Assembly (NCBI RefSeq): GCF_032854445.1
Contig: NC_088300.1
Span: 55,650,984-55,714,983 of the forward strand
Reading direction: 5' to 3'
Length of the DNA: 64,000 bases
Source: Liolophura sinensis
Taxonomy: Eukaryota > Mollusca > Polyplacophora > Chitonida > Chitonidae
This document shows positions 35,006 through 47,504 of the stretch, one piece after another (position 1 is the stretch's first letter; each line of letters begins with the position of its first letter). The translations under genes were made by a program, and so were the position numbers. The notes under the pieces were generated by a model that was not told where the DNA came from, did not search any database, and was given only the letters and a program-made list of their open reading frames with translations.

Positions 35006-38000
35006 TCACAGGTCTCTGTCACGATCATCTGAAAGGTAAACACGGGATTGGCTAAGTTCCATGTAAGTGTATAATGTGTTTCGGTCGTCAATGGCCCCAA
35101 ATTAACTACAGCTGAACGGCTTTTCCTATTGAATCGTGTAAACATGTGGAGATTACCGTAATGTTGTCAGGGTAATGTACCCTTGCGGAAGATTCCGCCT
35201 TCTTTCGTCCATATGAAATTATTGAAAATCTGAGGAATATTATAGGAATGCTGTTTAATGAGTTTGTGGTTATGACTTACATGATCTTACCAAAAATAAA
35301 AAAATAAAAAAAAACCCTTGAAAATACTGTTTTTCTGAAGAAAAAATTGGACAAGATACACCATTTTAACCCTTTGCTTCACAACAGGAGGCGTAATTAC
35401 AATGAGCTCACCCACCTCTCCTCACACGGCTCCGTCTCCCATCTCCACCACTGATCCATTCCAATCCCTACACAGTCCCTATCAATTTACATCCTTATAC
35501 ACTTCACTCCCCATCAATCCGCATCCCTACACACTCAACTGCACATCATTCTGCATCAATATAAACCTCCACTTCCCATCAGTCGGCAGCCCTACACACT
35601 CCACTTCCCATCAGTCGGCAGCCATACACACTCCTCTTCCCATCAATCTGCAGCCCTACACACTCCACTTCCCATCAATCCGCAGCCCTACACACTCCAC
35701 TTCCCATCAATCTGCATCCCTACACACTCCACTTATCATCTATCCGCATACCCACTCATCATCAATCCGCAGCCCTATACACTCCACTCATTATCAATCC
35801 GCATCCCTACACACTCCACTCATTATCAATGCGCATCCCTACACACTCCACTCACCATCAATCTGAATCCCTACACATTCCACTCATCAACAATCCGCAT
35901 ACCCACTCATCATCAATCCGCAGCCCTATACACTCCACTCATTATCAATCCGCATCCCTACACACTTCACTTTCCATCAGTCCGCATCCCTACACACTCC
36001 ACTTCCCATCAGTCCGCATCCCTACACACTCCATTCATTATTAATGCGCATCCCTACACACTCCACTCACCATCAATCTGAACCCCTACACATTCCACTC
36101 ATCAACAATCCGCATACCCACTCATCATCAATCCGCAGCCCTATACACTCCACTCATTATCAATCCGCAGCCCTATACACTCCACTCATTATCAATCCGC
36201 ATCCCTACACACTCCACTTATCATCAATCCGCATACCTACACACTCCACTCATTATCAATGCGCATCCCTACACACTCCACTCATTATCAATGCGCATCC
36301 CTACACAGTCCACTCACCATCAATCTGAATCCCTGACCCACCCTCCACCACTCCCCCACTTACCGTCCTCTGATAGTACAATCACTCGGGCCTGAGCCTT
36401 GTCCGTGCCGTGTTTGTTGGTGGCCACACAAGTGTAATCACCCTCGTGTCTCTTCTCGATCTTCATGATCTGGATCCAGCCGGTGATCTGATACTTCTCA
36501 GGCCCCCCACGGGTGTTAAGGGACACCTTCCCGTCATCCTCTGTAACAGACACAAGAAAACACAGGCGGTGAATCTATGAAGTCAGTCATTTAGAATTTA
36601 CTCAAATTTACAACCATTTTTTTCTCTCAAACTCTTGCGTTTTACGACAGAATAAAAATGTATGGAGAAAACGCAGACATAAGAGTGAAGTTAAATGAAC
36701 TTAAAGTAAAGAAGACGTAATTACTGGTATCCTGTCAAAGATGAATTGCAGATACTTCACTCTTTTAATAGTACCATAGCCAGGGTTTTATTCTGACAAC
36801 AAACGTCTTGTTCACCTTTCAGATCATGTGTTTTCATTTTATCTGCAGAGCCACTAATTTAGGTAAATCAGCAATTCAGTAACAATATAGAGTAATTGAT
36901 TGAGAACAGAAATGATGCTGACCTGGGAGCTGAACAGCTTTTCCATTGGCTCGTGTAAACACCCAATCAATGGCCGGGATGGGGTAACCTTCGGCCTCAC
37001 AGGAGATGGCCACATTACCACCAGTATGGTTCTTCTGATGCTCGGGACCACTGACGATCTTTGGAACTGAAGGATAAGTGACATAAAAGTTTCGTTCAGT
37101 TTTCTTACAAGATAGACAGAATTTTCCAGAAATTACAAACAGAAATAACTAGAACTCCAATGGTCCTTATGGTCGAAATGGGCCCGATGAACATTAATAT
37201 GAACTAACGTATGGCAAGGTCATTACGACGAGCTGATTTTGACAAATAAATATCAACCACCTGTCAGCGTTGTTTATTACACCAAGTTCAAATCTCCAAT
37301 ATATCTTTTACATACTTTGCCCATATGCAGCTCCTCTGATGTTCAAATCTTAGTAAATCTCCTCGCTTTCAGCTTAATAAACATTATTCATATTTCTCAG
37401 TGATTTCGGTACACTTCGTATTTAATATATTTAAAAGTCATAACAGACATTCGTATGTCAATCATCAACCATAATGAATGTTCAGTGTTCCAGTTTAATA
37501 ATGATGAGAGCAGTTCCCAACACAATGTTCAACACAAACCATTAAAGAGCTAAGAAAATACCGGTGTGTAGAGTTAGAAACTAGGGCGTAAACATGTAAA
37601 GAGAAACAGTCAACGGTTTCCACGAGATCATAAAACATATATAAACTTAACTGAAATCCTAAACTATGACAGTATGAAACTTTGTCGTAAATTGAAATTT
37701 TTCCTTTGGTCCTTTGGTTTCCTTTCACTCGACCAAATGCATGCACAGCCCTAGCCATGGGACATATCGACACATTCACGATTCAGAGCGCCACATAGAC
37801 TCAACTCACTCATCTCGTCCACATTTATTCAGAAGAAATCAATGCTCATTGTCAGATTTAGGCATCTGAGCGTTTAAGGGAATATCCTTGACAATCTAGT
37901 TTATAAATAGTAACTTGTAAAGTTGACATACACTGGCTTTCGATACCATTCCACTTAGTTTGATAGTTTTACTGATACCAGAAGTTCATTAACCAGAAGT

Positions 38001-41000
38001 ATGCAGCTTCCCTATTGCTAGTCTCCATGGCACAGTACACATGTGACGTCATCCGTAGAGGCTCGGGCCACCTGGTAGAGAAATATGCCAACCTCTTGGG
38101 TGGAAATTTTTGAACTGAATCATGAGAAATCTAATTGTAAACGGCTGCTACAAGAACTGGGTACAAGAACTATATTTCCAAGCAACTCTAAAAGAATTAC
38201 TATCAAAGACATTGTTGTCCTTTTTTAAAAAAAAAAAGAGGGGAAAAACACTTGGCTGCGCAGGTACGTCACATAATGTGCTATACATGGAAGAAAAGTG
38301 GAAAGGTCGTGAAGACTAGCTATAGGGAAGTTGCATACTTCTAGGCAATGGACTTCTGCTATAGATACGGTACCAATATTACATCTACATGTAATACTAA
38401 ATCGCTCCATACTCTACCATCGTCATACATTATACTTCACTTTTTGCGGCGATCTATACTAGGCTTTTTTTCTCCTTTCCTCTTTAATACTACCTGAAAT
38501 TTACGATCCATGATCATAAAAGGGATTGCCGCAATATGGCTGAAATACTACCAATGTGGTGTTAATCCATAACCATTTATTCATAAAACTGAATGAATAT
38601 TAAGTCCATTTCTTTATTTATTGGTGTTTCACACCGTGTATATACTGAAGAATATTTTATTTATACCTCATTATGGTGAGAGAAAACAGGAAAAAGCCCG
38701 GGGGAAACCCACGGCTGTCCGCAGGTTGTTGACAGACCTTCCCACGTATGATCTGAACTCACAGCGATAGCATTGGCGAGAAGCGTCTGAGTCATTGGCA
38801 GGCAGGCTAACTACCAGGACACGGAGGCCCCTTAAATTGTGTCTCTCCCGTGCCACTGCAAACTTTGTAATTGCTTCTCATTTTGTGTCACACCAGCCTG
38901 ACCAGGTAGAATGTTTAAGGCGCTAGTTTCAATCTGTAGGTATCACAGTTAAATTTTACTCTGGACAGGAAATTTTCTCTTTTCATTGCTTTCGGAGCCT
39001 TGGAAGAAATTTACATGAATCTCGCTGGAGAGCGCTTCCATCAGTATATGACAGTTGTACAGTCGGCTGTATGTTGCGGTTTTCTCAACCCTAAAACTGT
39101 CCACCATCGTATTAGAGAACGTCCTATAGTATGGTGTTAAGCAGTAGTCAATAACCGACTATATACAGTATTCCATGTAGTATCACCCATCTGGCATTAC
39201 TTTTTCGGTTATATAATCAGTATAGTTATTTGTTTACTCGGGGGCTTAAGTGGCCTCCGTGACCGAGGGGGTTTGCACGCCAGTGCCGCGCAATGACCCA
39301 GGAGTTCAAGTTCAGCTCATGCTGGCCTCCTCTCCGGCCGTACGTGAGAAGGTCTGCGGCAACCTGTAGATGGTCGTGGGTTTCCCCAGGCTCTGACCGG
39401 TTTCCCCCGACCATAATGCTGGCCGCCTTCGGTTTAACGTCGCTTTTTAACATTGTTTCGATCATACCAGCCTGTCTCCGTGTGGCAGGCCTGTCCTGTA
39501 TTGCCGTCAGAAATATATAGTACTGCGTCATTAATGCACCACGATCGCGTGGAAAGTGTAAAGGCATAAAAATTCAATCTGAAACGACTGTGCATGCCGA
39601 TATATCGATCCCTCCTGTAACTACAACAATCGACCGACCAAACTTGGTCAATCCCTTCAAACGTCAAGCTATAGGCTAGCAAGATTGCCCATTTTCTTTT
39701 ATAATGAAAGAATAGCCAACAAATATGAAAGCGACACTGGTAGGACCACCCACTGAAAACTACTGCACGTGACATCAACAGCCTATCAGAACGACAGCCG
39801 CTCAGCCATACTGGAGTCCTGTTTATATATATGTATAGCCACTCTACTCCAGTATGGCTGCTAGAAGTAGATCATGGCCAACCCCCAAGTTACATTTTGT
39901 ACTGTACTTTTTTTCTATTTCGAATTTCTTCGATTGAATTAAATGAAGCCTACTGTCTGAATTCCATAGTGGGCTTTTTTCACCGATTTATATGTTGTTG
40001 TTGTCCGAAACGTTTTTCATTCGAACATCATGCATATTTAATTTTTGAATCTTGAAAAAACAGCTTTTCATGCAGGCGTGAATACTACAGTACTAAACGT
40101 CACAAAAATTTCATCCAATGGTGACACTAAAAGTGCTAAGACTTATTTTCAGATAACTGGAATCCAACATTATCAAATCAATGGTAGTCTTGAATATGGT
40201 TTTGACACTTATTTTGGGTTAATGTGTCAATGAAAATTCCCTCGCCCCCCTCCCCAATCTCGCTCTCCCAACTATACTTCTGTCTCCGATACAACCCTAA
40301 TAAAACCTATTCTATGTTCTTCTTATATTCATCCGAAGATCCATCCGAAGATTTTTAATGGACCAACATTTATCCCTTTCCGAAATTGTTTTAAACCAGG
40401 CATATTTCTTCTTTTTGTCCGAAAGTGTTTTTGCTAAACTGAACATTCAATCCATCACATATTTTTTGTTGTTGCATTTTTAAACTTTGCCGCCCAGTGT
40501 GTTTTTAATTAAGATGGAAGGAATGGTAATAAATTTGGAAGTGTCATGATATTAATTTTGAGTACTTTCTACAAGAGCCCAACATGACATCTGTACAACA
40601 ACGGGAGGCTTTCAAACACATGTAAGCTATGCAGTATACAGTAATAAAGCGTTCTCAGATTAGACCCTCGATTATGCACGATTCTGATGTACGTGTACCT
40701 AATATGAAAGGTTACAGAGGTATATGTAATTGTGCCTAGTCCACATGTGTATATGACTCAAGCCCAGCCAGTCATTCTCCCCAGCAGTCATCGTGTCAGA
40801 GATTATACACGAAGTCTTTCGAAGACTAGCCGCCCAAGCAGCAGAGGTTAAAGGTCACGGTATTTGATATGTCCACTGAATCAAAGGACAATGTCGAGGA
40901 GGAGATTTATACTTAACCATCAGGCCAACTACACTGGCATTTCCTTCCTGTGCGGAAAACGTTTGTAGCATTGCAATTCTTAGCCCAGATTTTAATAGTC

Positions 41001-41743
41001 TACTTGACAATAAATCTCGATTGTTTCTTATCCATTAGTACATATATTTTCCCATATGCAGTTCTAACTGCCTTCATTTGTTTCACATGTAAGTTTCCGA
41101 GGAAATATGGCCTATATTAGCGGATACAAGCCAACGCGTATATAAATAAAACCTTTGGTTAAGATGTTCGTTGCACGAATTCGTTCAGAGAGGGACCACC
41201 ATGAAATTCTTCACCTTTGCTTGACCCGAATATTTATACAAGTAGTCTTAGCAACAGACACAAAATATCCAGATCTAACAATCGAACCAGTCAGCTAAAA
41301 TGACCAAGAAGTTGAATAAGAAAATTGCAGATACTAGTACCTGTTTTACATGGTCCCTTTGCTGCTATCTTGAGATCGTCTTTGTTCTCTAGAACCACAA
41401 CTTCCTGTAGATGACAGAGGTTCCTGTAGGTAATTCCATCAGAACCACACAGGGGTTCGGAGTAGCTACAGTGGCACATCGCTTCTATGTCATTGTCGAG
41501 ACGCCGACGACATTCCAGGTTCTCCCCACAGGTACCGTAGGTGTGGTCATCGGGGGAGAAGTCACACAATTCCCCCTCCGCAAGGCCACACTGTTGGCAA
41601 CATTCACAGGCGTCCAGAACTGTTCCTGCAACACAGTTCACGGGCTCCGGGCACGACGTCTTGTCACAAGTACCGCATTCCTGTGCATGAACCAAATATC
41701 CAGCACTAAAGAGCACCAGTGCTGCCACGATTACCTTCATCAT
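35006..41743 (-). CDS. Secreted IGFBP-Kazal-Ig protein (KAZALD1/IGFBP7-like), 4 exons
   Basis: Exons on the - strand: 41341-41743, 36923-37066, 36364-36540, 35006-35028 (TGA). All introns are phase 1 and the joined protein has 248 residues. Residues 1-20 are a signal peptide (MMKVIVAALVLFSAGYLVHA). Residues 21-80 form a cysteine-rich IGFBP N-terminal domain (ECGTCDKTSC, ACECCQQCG). Residues 90-132 are a Kazal/follistatin-type module with CGSDGITYRNLC. Residues 135-241 are one I-set Ig domain split over two exons, with C157 (AISCEAEG), W169 and C220 (EGDYTC). The protein ends DDRDRDL. Family knowledge: KAZALD1 and IGFBP7 have this domain order, are extracellular, and bind growth factors or matrix. 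The first donor (GTACTA) is weak, and the 8-residue last exon is the least certain part. KAZALD1 and IGFBP7 cannot be told apart by eye. Confidence 0.85.
35480..36335. repeat. 32-bp minisatellite in the last intron of the IGFBP-Kazal-Ig gene
   Basis: About 26 units of 32 bp built on TCCCTACACACTCCACTCAT followed by TATCAATCCGCA, with some shortened units (CATACCCACTCATCATCAAT). It ends about 30 bases from the donor of the Ig exon (36364). Long + strand frames through it are a by-product of the repeat. Confidence 0.9.
36541..36922 (-). other. Intron splitting the Ig domain
   Basis: A phase 1 intron of 382 bp lies between the two halves of the Ig fold (donor CCAG/GTCAGC, acceptor TGTTACAG). 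Splitting between the B/C strands and the E/F strands is common in I-set domains. It holds no recognisable repeat. Confidence 0.75.
37500..37700 (+). repeat. Dispersed repeat R1, partial copy (intron of the IGFBP-Kazal-Ig gene)
   Basis: AGTTCCCAACACAATGTTCA, TTAAAGAGCTAAGAAAATAC and GTAAAGAGAAACAGTCAACG match the first part of R1. Confidence 0.5.
38611..38832 (-). mobile_element. SINE-A, diverged full-length copy (intron of the IGFBP-Kazal-Ig gene)
   Basis: The tail (TTTATTTATTGGTGTTTCAC) is at the left and the head (GGGGCCTCCGTGTCCTGGTA on the - strand) at the right, with a deletion between body and head. It lies in intron 1 in the same orientation as the gene. Confidence 0.8.
39250..39430 (+). 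mobile_element. SINE-A, 3'-truncated copy (intron of the IGFBP-Kazal-Ig gene)
   Basis: Head TGGCCTCCGTGACCGAGGGG, box B region GAGTTCAAGTTCAGCTCATG, body GAGAAGGTCTGCGGCAACCT and CATAATGCTGGCCGCC, then loss of similarity before the tail. Antisense to the gene. Confidence 0.85.
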
Positions 41744-42534
41744 CGTTCACGATTTCTTCTACAGGTCTGTAACTTGTAACAAAGTATCCGTGCTTCAGTT
41801 TTCTTAGCAATGGCCGCACTCCTTTCACCCGTCTAACCCGATTTGCCTGCACCTCGGCATCCACTCAGAAAGCCCCTTCTGACGTGGCTGAGGCTTACTT
41901 CCAAAATAATCGTGTAACCGGAGCCTCCAGTACCATAGGTCCTCCAGAAGGAGGCTGTGGGAGGGGGGAGGCGGCGGAAGGAATTAGTACCAGATGCTCG
42001 GATAACCCCACAGCACGTTGATTGTTCCTCATACAGCTGGGTTGGGGGCGAAGGCCGCGTTATTTCCGCTTATCCCGCATTTCTTAATCGCCACTCTTTT
42101 CCGACGACAAGCTGGGTGTAAATGGGTGTACTGTATTAACACGGTGCTTGTGACCCTGAATGGTGAATGAAAGCGTGGGCTATATCTATATGTTGTGTGT
42201 TTAGTGACACATTACGTCACTTCACGTCTAACTTATAAGACATGTACCTGTCAAACCCCCTCCTTGACCTGTAACATTGTGTGCAGATACGCATATTCGC
42301 CATAACTACGCTGGATGGAGTTTATCGGACTGTCCCAGTATTAGTATTGTAGTAATAATATTTATTTATTTATACATGCATATGTATATGGGTCCAGTTG
42401 TATATGTATGGTACCGTTGTAACAATTTGCGAATAGACGCCACAACAACTATCGAGATGCTGTAGAACTATAATGGCCTGACATAGTATCACTTCGAAAC
42501 TAACACATGCAGTACAAAACTTATGGCCTGGTAT

Positions 42535-42715
42535 ATTTAATTTATTGCCGTTTTAAGGCGTACACAAGAATATTTCGCTTGTACGACGGTAGTCAGCATT
42601 ATAGTGGGAGAGAACCGTCTGGAGCGATTTGCTGGTAGATCTTCCCCCTTCGTTACGACCAGATGAAGCTATGCAGCATGAGCTGCTATTGAACTCACAG
42701 CGACAGCACGTGGCC
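42535..42715 (-). mobile_element. SINE-A, diverged copy
   Basis: Tail AATTTATTGCCGTTTTAAGG then ACACAAGAATATTTCGCTTG, CAGCATTATAGTGGGAG, and part of the head (GAACTCACAGCGACAGCA). The 50-bp minisatellite begins just to its right. Confidence 0.75.
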
Positions 42716-42729
42716 TAGCATTGCATCAA

Positions 42730-44155
42730 ATAAAGACTAATGGTATAGCCACTGGCCTGGTATCGCTTCAAGTCCAAACTATAATGTAACTACTGACCTG
42801 ATATAATATTCAGCAGAAAATAGCTATATTTAGAGGCTTGGTGCAGCATCAAATCCATTCCAGTAGTATAGCTATCTGAAGAGGCTTGTTACAGCATCAA
42901 AATCCAGTTCAGTAGTACATAGCTATATGTAAAGCTATATAACATCACATCCAATAGTAAATAGCTATATGCAGAGGCTTGACATAACATCAAATCCAGT
43001 TCAGTAGTAAACAGTTATAAGTAGAGGCGTGGCATAGCATCAAATCCAATACAGTAGTACATATGTTATATGTAGAGGCGTGGCATAGCATCAAATCCAG
43101 TTCAGTAGTATATAGTTATATGAAGAGGCTTGACATAGCATCAAATCCAGTTAGTATATAGTTATGTGAAGAGGTGTGACATAGCATCAAATCCAATACA
43201 GTAGTACATTTGTTATATGTAGAGGCTTGGTATAGCATCAAATCCGATACAGTAGTAAATAGTTATATGTAGAGGTTTGTATAGCATGAAATCCAGTTCA
43301 GTAGTATATAGTTTACATGTAGAGGCGTGGTATAGCATGGAATCCAGTTCAGTAGTATATAGTTACATGTAGAGACTTTGTAATAGCATCAAATCCAATA
43401 CAGTAGTACATATGTTATATGTAGAGGCTTGGTGCAGCATCAAATCCAATACAGTAGTAAATAGTTATATGTAGAGGTTTGGTATAGTATGAAATCCAGT
43501 ACGGTAGTATATATGTTATATGTAGAGGCTTGATATTGCATCAGATCCAGTTCAGTAGTAAATAGTTATATGTAGAGGCGTGGCATAGCATCAAATCCAG
43601 TTCAGTAGTATATAGTTACATGTAGAGGCGTGGTATAGCGTGAAATCCAGTAAGGCTTAAGTAGTAAATAGTTATATGTAATGGCGTGGCATAGCATCAA
43701 ATCCGGTTCAGCACTAAATAGCTACATGTAGGGGCGTGGTATAGCATCAAATCCAATACAGTAGTACATACTTAAATGTAGAGGCGTGGTGTAGCATCAA
43801 ATCCAGTTGAGTAGTAAATGGTTATATGCAGAGCTTGGCATAGCATCAAAACAAATGCAGTGGTTCGTATAGCATCAGATCCGATACAGTAGTACACATT
43901 TATATGTGTGTATCAAATCCAGTTCAGTAGTATATAGCTACATGCAGAGGCGTGGTATAGCATGAAAACAAATCCAGTAGCTCGTAGTCATATGTAGAGG
44001 CTTGGTATAGCATCAGATCCAGTACAGTAGTACACAGTTATATGTGTGTATCAAATTCATTTCAATAGTATATAACTGTATGTAAAAGCTTGGCATAGTA
44101 TCAAATCCAATACAGCATGGAATATAGCATCAAATCCAGTAGTATAGCTATAGTG
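42730..44155. repeat. 50-bp minisatellite, about 28 copies (1.4 kb)
   Basis: Units of GCATCAAATCCAGTTCAGTA+GTATATAGTTATATGTAGAG+GCGTGGCATA with substitutions and some deletions; the largest array in the window. Alternating variants (TTCAGTAG or TACAGTAG, ATAGTTATATG or ATATGTTATATG) point to higher-order structure. Confidence 0.93.
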
Positions 44156-44239
44156 GCATCGACGTCTAAACCACTTGCCCTTCCTAATCTCGGCATTGAA
44201 GCTGATATTCGTGTATCAGCCGTCGACGGCATATAATAA

Positions 44240-44590
44240 TCACAAAACCAAGTTCCCAAAACAACGTTAAATCTCAAAGAAACTAAGATAGTATATAAAA
44301 TAAGAAATTATGACGCATGTATAGACTACAGAGAGGAGCAGTCAAGAGCTTTAAGTGATAGAAAGACACAATGAATGTACTAGGCGATCCAATTAAATCA
44401 GTGTACAATTTGTGTACTATGCTATCTCATAAGTCGCAGAGTTTAATCAAAGTATGTATTTCAGTTGAGACCTTATTCAATACGGTGAATGTGCAGCCCA
44501 TACCCCTAATTAACCCGTATTAGACACAATTGTGAAGCACAGATTTTGGACACTCTATCCGTGTTTACTGTAGGGGGGATTTCTTTCAGT
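44240..44590 (+). repeat. Dispersed repeat R1, copy 3
   Basis: CCAAGTTCCCAAAACAACGT, AAGAAACTAAGATAGTATAT, ACAGAGAGGAGCAGTCAAGA, AATCAGTGTACAATTTGTGT and AGTATGTATTTCAGTTGAGA line up in order with copy 1 (1010-1390). Confidence 0.6.
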
Positions 44591-44904
44591 CGTTGCCACT
44601 GTTCAAGAGTAGAGCGATTATATTTCCTTTTCACTCTGAAAGTCTTTGGTGACTGCTCATGAACGCATTAACTCTTTGGTAGCGTCTTGTGAATTCTGGT
44701 ACAAACCATGGAATGATGTAAACATTTACACCAAACTTGTGGATGGACCGCTACATAACGGATGAAGGTCCAAACAGAATGTTAAATTCAACAGTAAACA
44801 ACAACAGTTTTATTTCCCCTTGATAGAGATGATAGAGACGTGGTGGTGTTTCTAATTCATCAGAACACAGCACTATATGATTATGTACCTGTACTCCAGA
44901 AGCT

Positions 44905-45185
44905 ACTCAGTTCCTGATACTTCCACCTAGTATCTACGGAGGATCTATCCACACTAACGTTAAAACTCCGCCGAAACTTCCGCTAGAAAGATTCTACACC
45001 GGCTGATCCCATAAACGTATTCCCCGTGGATCCTAGAGCTTCCGCACTCTTGATACTTCACCAAGAATCTACAGAGGCTCTATCCATATTAACGTTAAAC
45101 ACTGCCGAAATTTCACTGGAGAATCTACGCCGGCTGATTGCGTCAACGTGTCGTCTGTGGATCCTAGTGCATCTACAGCTGTCAC
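44905..45185. repeat. Diverged tandem duplication, ~137 bp unit
   Basis: TATCTACGGAGGATCTATCC, ACTAACGTTAAAACTCCGCC and CCGTGGATCCTAGAGCTTCC in the first unit match ATCTACAGAGGCTCTATCCA, TTAACGTTAAACACTGCCGA and TGTGGATCCTAGTGCATCTA in the second. A third partial unit follows (to about 45280). Confidence 0.65.
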
Positions 45186-45289
45186 TGGCGACAGAACCGT
45201 CCTGTTCGTGGATCCTGGTGCATCTGCACTCGGGCACTGTAGATGTCACTGATAACAGAACCGTTCTGCTCAGCATCGGCCAAAGGCAA

Positions 45290-47130
45290 CACCTAATGGC
45301 ATCCAACTTTATGAATTCACACAAACAGTTTGTCACAACTTGTTCAACACTTTATGGTACGCATTTACTGAGTTACTAGATTACTTATTATATTTTGACT
45401 TTAGCACAGATACGTACGATGTGAACTGTTCGGCTTCAAGACCATCTCATCAATATTCATTCTGACGCTTCTTTTATAGATTTTCAACCAAGCAGGCGGA
45501 TCCTAAGTAGCAAAATAGCTGCATGTCAGTCACACCCTGCTAAAATCCTATCACTGTCATTGATGTGGAAAATAAATATTTCCCTCCGAAAAGTTTAAAA
45601 CTTCCCAAGTAATTTCAGGCTTAAAAATCAACAATTAAAATCACCAAAAGACGTTCTAATCTCTTTTTATCCATAACATTAATTAAAAAGCTTATCTCAC
45701 ATGTACAAGAGTCGTTGTAGGCCTATGAATAAAAATTAACATATGCATGAAACCTGCTTAGGCCCACAGGCAAAATGGCTGGCTTAAGAAACCGGCAGAA
45801 CCTCATTTTTAAGAGTAAACTTTACTCAAAATGTACATTAAAACGCCCATATACTCAACGATATTTTTATCAAATCTAACATTTTTTTAAACTTCAAAGA
45901 AAACTTTGCCAAAACAAAGTTTACAACCGGAGTATATATACAAGAAGCAACAGCGCAATGCTAAATCCTTCGACCAATGTCGTTATTGTAAGCACACCAA
46001 TCCTACCCTAAACCGACCTCCAAGACTATTACTATGTGAGAATCCCCACTAACTACTCTATACCAGTCTCAGAATGATCCCAAGGATAAAACTATAGTTA
46101 CTAGCACCTGTTGTAATAAATGTCAAGAAATGCCTTCAACTACAAATGGTTACTAACAACAAAATCTAGTTCTACTGGATCGACCTAATAAAAACTCACC
46201 CAATGTTACTCTTTAAAACCTCACCTATTAGGCCTATCATCAACAGCATGTGTCTACACTAATCTACATTCATACTGAAAAGTACTTACTAGAAACCAGA
46301 TCTCTTGTTACTGTAGCAAAAACCATTAAATGTCAAATGATATATTAACATTATCCATCAATCAATAATGGAGCTATACATATACCCCCAAATATACACA
46401 AAAGGGGATGGGGTAATAAGCCATCACAATGACTGAAATATACTTATATCCAGAGTTAAACTGTTGCTTCAAAGAATCCAATATTGATTAAAAGTCAAAT
46501 CCAGTGATGGTATCAGTCCCGAGATACCATGTTAATATGTCGTTAAAAGTTAGTAAAGACTTGTGACTTGTGACCATATGTCCACATTCCACGGTAGATC
46601 TCCAATGGGGTAAGCACACACTGCCTTTTCCGCTAGAGCGAAAGATCTGGGCTCAATTCCACAAAGCCATATTGATCTTCATCAAGGAACTGAAAAGTGA
46701 TTTAAACACTCGGGACCCAGTTGTTCAAAAGTGTATTAGCTTATACTTGTATTAAGTAATATTTTACATTTTAATTTTTTTATATAAACACAGTAGCCAA
46801 TGGAGTTGTCCAAAGTCAAAGCATAACAGCATCAGTTTTAGTTCATATTATTTAATATATTGCTACTCAGTTATTTGAGAGCCAGTCCAAAACCGAAAAC
46901 TTGGCTTAAAGTTTAACAACCTTCCATATAGATTAAGAATGGGTGTTAAGTGGAGGCCAGTCTGTAAATGTATTGAATTAAAAAAAAATATATAGCTCAA
47001 TTTGAAAGTCAGTTTGCCTTGGAAACCTTTGGAATCGGCCCCTGGTAAATGTACAGTGCCCATTTTCATTCATCGTGACACAATCCACCCCATTATAAAT
47101 CAGCCGGAGAGTGAAATCACCAACACATTT
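45290..47130. other. Intergenic, no gene seen
   Basis: A decayed tRNA-like stretch near 46600-46670 (GGGTAAGCACACACTGCCTT and CTGGGCTCAATTCC) may be another SINE head. Otherwise nothing recognised. Confidence 0.45.
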
Positions 47131-47142
47131 AATTATTGGGTT

Positions 47143-47504
47143 GTAGTGAGTGAGTGATTGTTTGGGGTTTAACGTCGTGCTCAACAATATTTCAGTCATT
47201 TGACGACGAAGGAATCATTAGGGAGTATGTAATGTACCTCCGTGTTGCACGACGGATTTCCACGGCTCTTTTATCTAGTGCTGCTTCAATGAGACGACTT
47301 ACCGAAGGCAAGTAAGCCGCCCCGCCCGAGCCATTATACTGATACGGGTCAACCAGTCGTTGCACTATCCCCTTCATGCTGAACGCCAAGCGAGGAAGGC
47401 ACAACTTCCTCTTTCAAAGTCTTAGGTGTGACTCGGTCCAGGATTGATCCTGGATCTACCGCTTCCGAAGCGGACGCTCTACCAACTGTGCTATCCGGGC
47501 CGGT
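47143..47504 (-). mobile_element. SINE-B, full-length, 11-bp target-site duplication
   Basis: On the - strand the head reads ACCGGCCCGGATAGCACAGT then TGGTAGAGCGTCCGC (box A), with the anticodon-arm-like CCGCTTCGGAAGCGG and box-B-like GGATCAATCCTGG. The 3' end is GACTGAAATATTGTTGAGCA, CGACGTTAAACCCCAAACAA and CACT repeats. The direct repeat ATTATTGGGTT flanks it (47132-47142 and 47505-47515). Confidence 0.92.

Larger units (their letters stand above)
37067..41340 (-). other. Large first intron of the IGFBP-Kazal-Ig gene
   Basis: A 4.3-kb phase 1 intron between the Kazal module and the Ig domain. It contains a partial R1 repeat and two SINE-A copies in opposite orientation (38611-38832 -, 39250-39430 +). 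The rest is unique and AT-rich, with no further exon seen. Confidence 0.7.

Noticed and set aside
35402-36328. His/Pro/Ser-rich + strand frames (TPLIINPHPYTLH type)
   Set aside because: By-product of the 32-bp intronic array, antisense to a supported gene.
41411-41779. 122-codon + frame
   Set aside because: Antisense shadow of the cysteine-rich first exon of the IGFBP-Kazal-Ig gene.
47440-47504. tRNA gene (GGCCCGGATAGC...)
   Set aside because: The box A/B sequence is the head of SINE-B with a 300-bp body and target-site duplication; the aminoacyl stem does not close. The heads of SINE-A and SINE-C were rejected for the same reason.
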